Positions 5,059 through 6,420 of a stretch of 6,420 nt of DNA are shown in pieces. The position numbers and the translations under genes are program-made. Where the stretch lies: positions 1-6,420 of the forward strand of contig JAEZHY010000149.1 in the NCBI GenBank assembly GCA_023416335.1, given 5' to 3'. The notes below the pieces were generated by a model. The model saw nothing but the letters and a program-made list of their open reading frames with translations, was not told the DNA's origin and did no database searches. Origin of the DNA: Pseudomonadota bacterium (GTDB lineage Bacteria; Desulfobacterota; Syntrophobacteria; Syntrophobacterales; Syntrophobacteraceae). Within the stretch, counting starts at the first letter, position 1. Every line of letters begins with the position of its first letter.

Positions 5059-6417
5059 ATGAAGAAGGCCGGGAAGTACATCATCTGCGGATTGCTCGGG
5101 AAAGGCGGCAGCAGCGTCGTCTATAAAGCCAGGTTACCCTATGTGGACAGGATGGTCGCCCTGAAGATGCTCTCGCCTCATCCGAACCTGGTCGGTCTGC
5201 TCGGCATGGAAGCGATCCGGGACAGGTTTATCTCCGAAGCGGCCCTGATCGCTTCGCTGCGCCATCCGAACGTAATCGAGGTCCTCGATTTCGACTTCGA
5301 CGGCGAGCGCCCTTTTTTCACCATGGAGTATTATTACAACGATCTCGGCCGACTCATCGGAGAGTCCTGCCGGCCCGACCTCCCCACCCGGATACTCAGC
5401 CTGGACAAGACAATCCATTACACCCGCCAGATTCTCGAAGGCCTTGGGCGTCTTTACCGCGCCGGCATGGTCCACAGGGACATAAAACCGGGCAATATCA
5501 TGATTTCGCCTGAAGTCACGGTGAAGATCTGCGACTTCGGCTTTTCGCGGGTGCGCGGAGAGAAGCTCGCCAAGCCGTCCCAACTGGTCATCGGCTCGCC
5601 TTTTTATGCGGCCCCGGAGCAGGAAAGGGACCCGGACTCCGTGGACCAGCGCGCCGACTTATACTCGGTGGGAGCTATCGTGCATAGAATGCTGACCGGC
5701 CTTCTCCCGGAAGACGGAATTCTGAAGCCCGGCCGATACCACCCCGAAGCGGATTCAGGGTGGGACCGGCTTATTGAAACGGCACTCGCCCCCGATCCGG
5801 ACCGCCGTTTCGGGACACCCGCCGAAATGCTCGCCGCTCTGGAAGAACTGAGTGCGGCCTGGGACGGCAGAAAGGAAGCATTCTGCCGCATGCACCCGGA
5901 AGACGACGAAGCGAGAGGAAGGTCGAAACCCGAGGCGACAGGCGAAACACTCAGGAGCATGCCGGTGAAGGTCTCGGCAAAAGAGGCCCCGGACGTGTTT
6001 GGCTGCGACACTCTCATGAGACCCGCCCGTTACGCGGCCTGCGACTCATTCCTTCCGCAAGGCCCGGTTGTAAAGGACACGGACACCGGCCTCCTCTGGC
6101 AACAGTCCGGCTCCGAAGACCCGCTGAGCCGGGAAGAAGCCCTTCAGTACGTCGAGAACATGAATAAGGCGAACTTCGGAGGGACCTCCCGGTGGAGACT
6201 GCCAACGGTCAGCGAACTCTTTTCGATTCTCAGGGCGCCCACCTTCGGGATCGAGGACTGCAGGACGCCGGAGTTCGACCGGCGACAAACCACGCTGTGG
6301 AGCATCGATCGCTGCACTTTCGTGAGCGGCTGGCATGTGAATATGGAACTGGGCTTTGCCGGTCCGGCGGATTTCACCTGCGGGTGCCATGTAAGAGCAG
6401 TGAGCAGTGAGCAGTGA
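5059..6417 (+). CDS. Hanks-type Ser/Thr protein kinase fused to a C-terminal DUF1566/Lcl-like domain
   Basis: The product has 452 residues. The kinase domain spans about 7-265: glycine loop GKGGSSV (14-20), ATP-binding K36 in VALK, alpha-C E60, catalytic loop HRDIKPGN (139-146, D141), DFG (159-161), AAPE (184-187), DLYSVG (200-205) and R250 late in the C-lobe. All key catalytic residues are present, so it should be an active RD-type kinase. A charged linker (about 266-330) leads to a C-terminal domain (about 333-448) with the DUF1566/Lcl pattern: VVKDTDTGLLWQ, then EEALQYVENMN, FGG..RWRLPTVSEL, LWS and a closing HVRAV. That domain has a C-type-lectin-like fold in its family. No signal peptide or membrane segment is visible, so both parts should be cytoplasmic. 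The ATG at 5059 fits the start of the kinase fold, with AGAGGG 11 bases upstream. Substrate and ligand are unknown. Confidence 0.92.
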   Translation: MKKAGKYIICGLLGKGGSSVVYKARLPYVDRMVALKMLSPHPNLVGLLGMEAIRDRFISEAALIASLRHPNVIEVLDFDFDGERPFFTMEYYYNDLGRLIGESCRPDLPTRILSLDKTIHYTRQILEGLGRLYRAGMVHRDIKPGNIMISPEVTVKICDFGFSRVRGEKLAKPSQLVIGSPFYAAPEQERDPDSVDQRADLYSVGAIVHRMLTGLLPEDGILKPGRYHPEADSGWDRLIETALAPDPDRRFGTPAEMLAALEELSAAWDGRKEAFCRMHPEDDEARGRSKPEATGETLRSMPVKVSAKEAPDVFGCDTLMRPARYAACDSFLPQGPVVKDTDTGLLWQQSGSEDPLSREEALQYVENMNKANFGGTSRWRLPTVSELFSILRAPTFGIEDCRTPEFDRRQTTLWSIDRCTFVSGWHVNMELGFAGPADFTCGCHVRAVSSEQ

Positions 6418-6420
6418 GCA
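6395..6420. repeat. Heptamer tandem repeat (GAGCAGT) across the kinase stop codon, continuing past the window edge
   Basis: Three full copies of GAGCAGT (6395-6415) and a 5-base partial copy reach the right edge. The last codons of the kinase gene (AVSSEQ) and its TGA stop at 6415-6417 lie within the repeat. The unit is not a multiple of three, so a copy change would shift the frame, but GAG CAG TGA recurs and any change would alter only a few terminal residues. The full copy number cannot be seen here. Confidence 0.85.

Overview
The window looks like chromosomal DNA from a Gram-negative bacterium. It has outer-membrane beta-barrel genes, a periplasmic multiheme cytochrome and a Hanks-type kinase with a C-type-lectin-like tail. 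That mix, with moderately GC-rich genes and AT-rich spacers, suggests a deltaproteobacterial or Desulfobacterota-like anaerobe. The taxonomy is inference, since there is no rRNA or other marker.

Layout. Positions 1-1868 (minus) hold an MtrB/PioB-family outer-membrane barrel that runs off the left edge, missing only its last strand or so. Immediately upstream, 1879-2802 (minus) encodes a 307-residue decaheme c-type cytochrome of the MtrA/PioA/DmsE family with ten CXXCH motifs. Its stop codon overlaps the barrel gene's Shine-Dalgarno sequence. Next is an AT-rich spacer (2803-3149) with a promoter-like element and AT-rich hairpins. Positions 3150-4523 (minus) encode a second barrel whose C-terminal two thirds resembles the first but which lacks the family's N-terminal part. 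A divergent intergenic region (4524-5058) holds a second copy of the promoter-like element and a strong 9-bp inverted repeat. Positions 5059-6417 (plus) encode a soluble Ser/Thr kinase fused to a DUF1566/Lcl C-terminal-like domain. Its stop codon lies in a heptamer repeat that reaches the right edge.

How the parts fit. The decaheme protein and the full-length barrel should form a porin-cytochrome conduit moving electrons across the outer membrane, to or from an extracellular partner that is not in the window. The smaller barrel is on the same strand, is related to the large one, and is preceded by nearly the same promoter-like sequence (22 of 29 bases identical, same 17-base spacing). The two units are therefore probably co-regulated. 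The kinase is divergent and has no demonstrated link to the conduit.

The most unusual points are the truncated MtrB paralogue, the repeated promoter element and the kinase/lectin-fold fusion.
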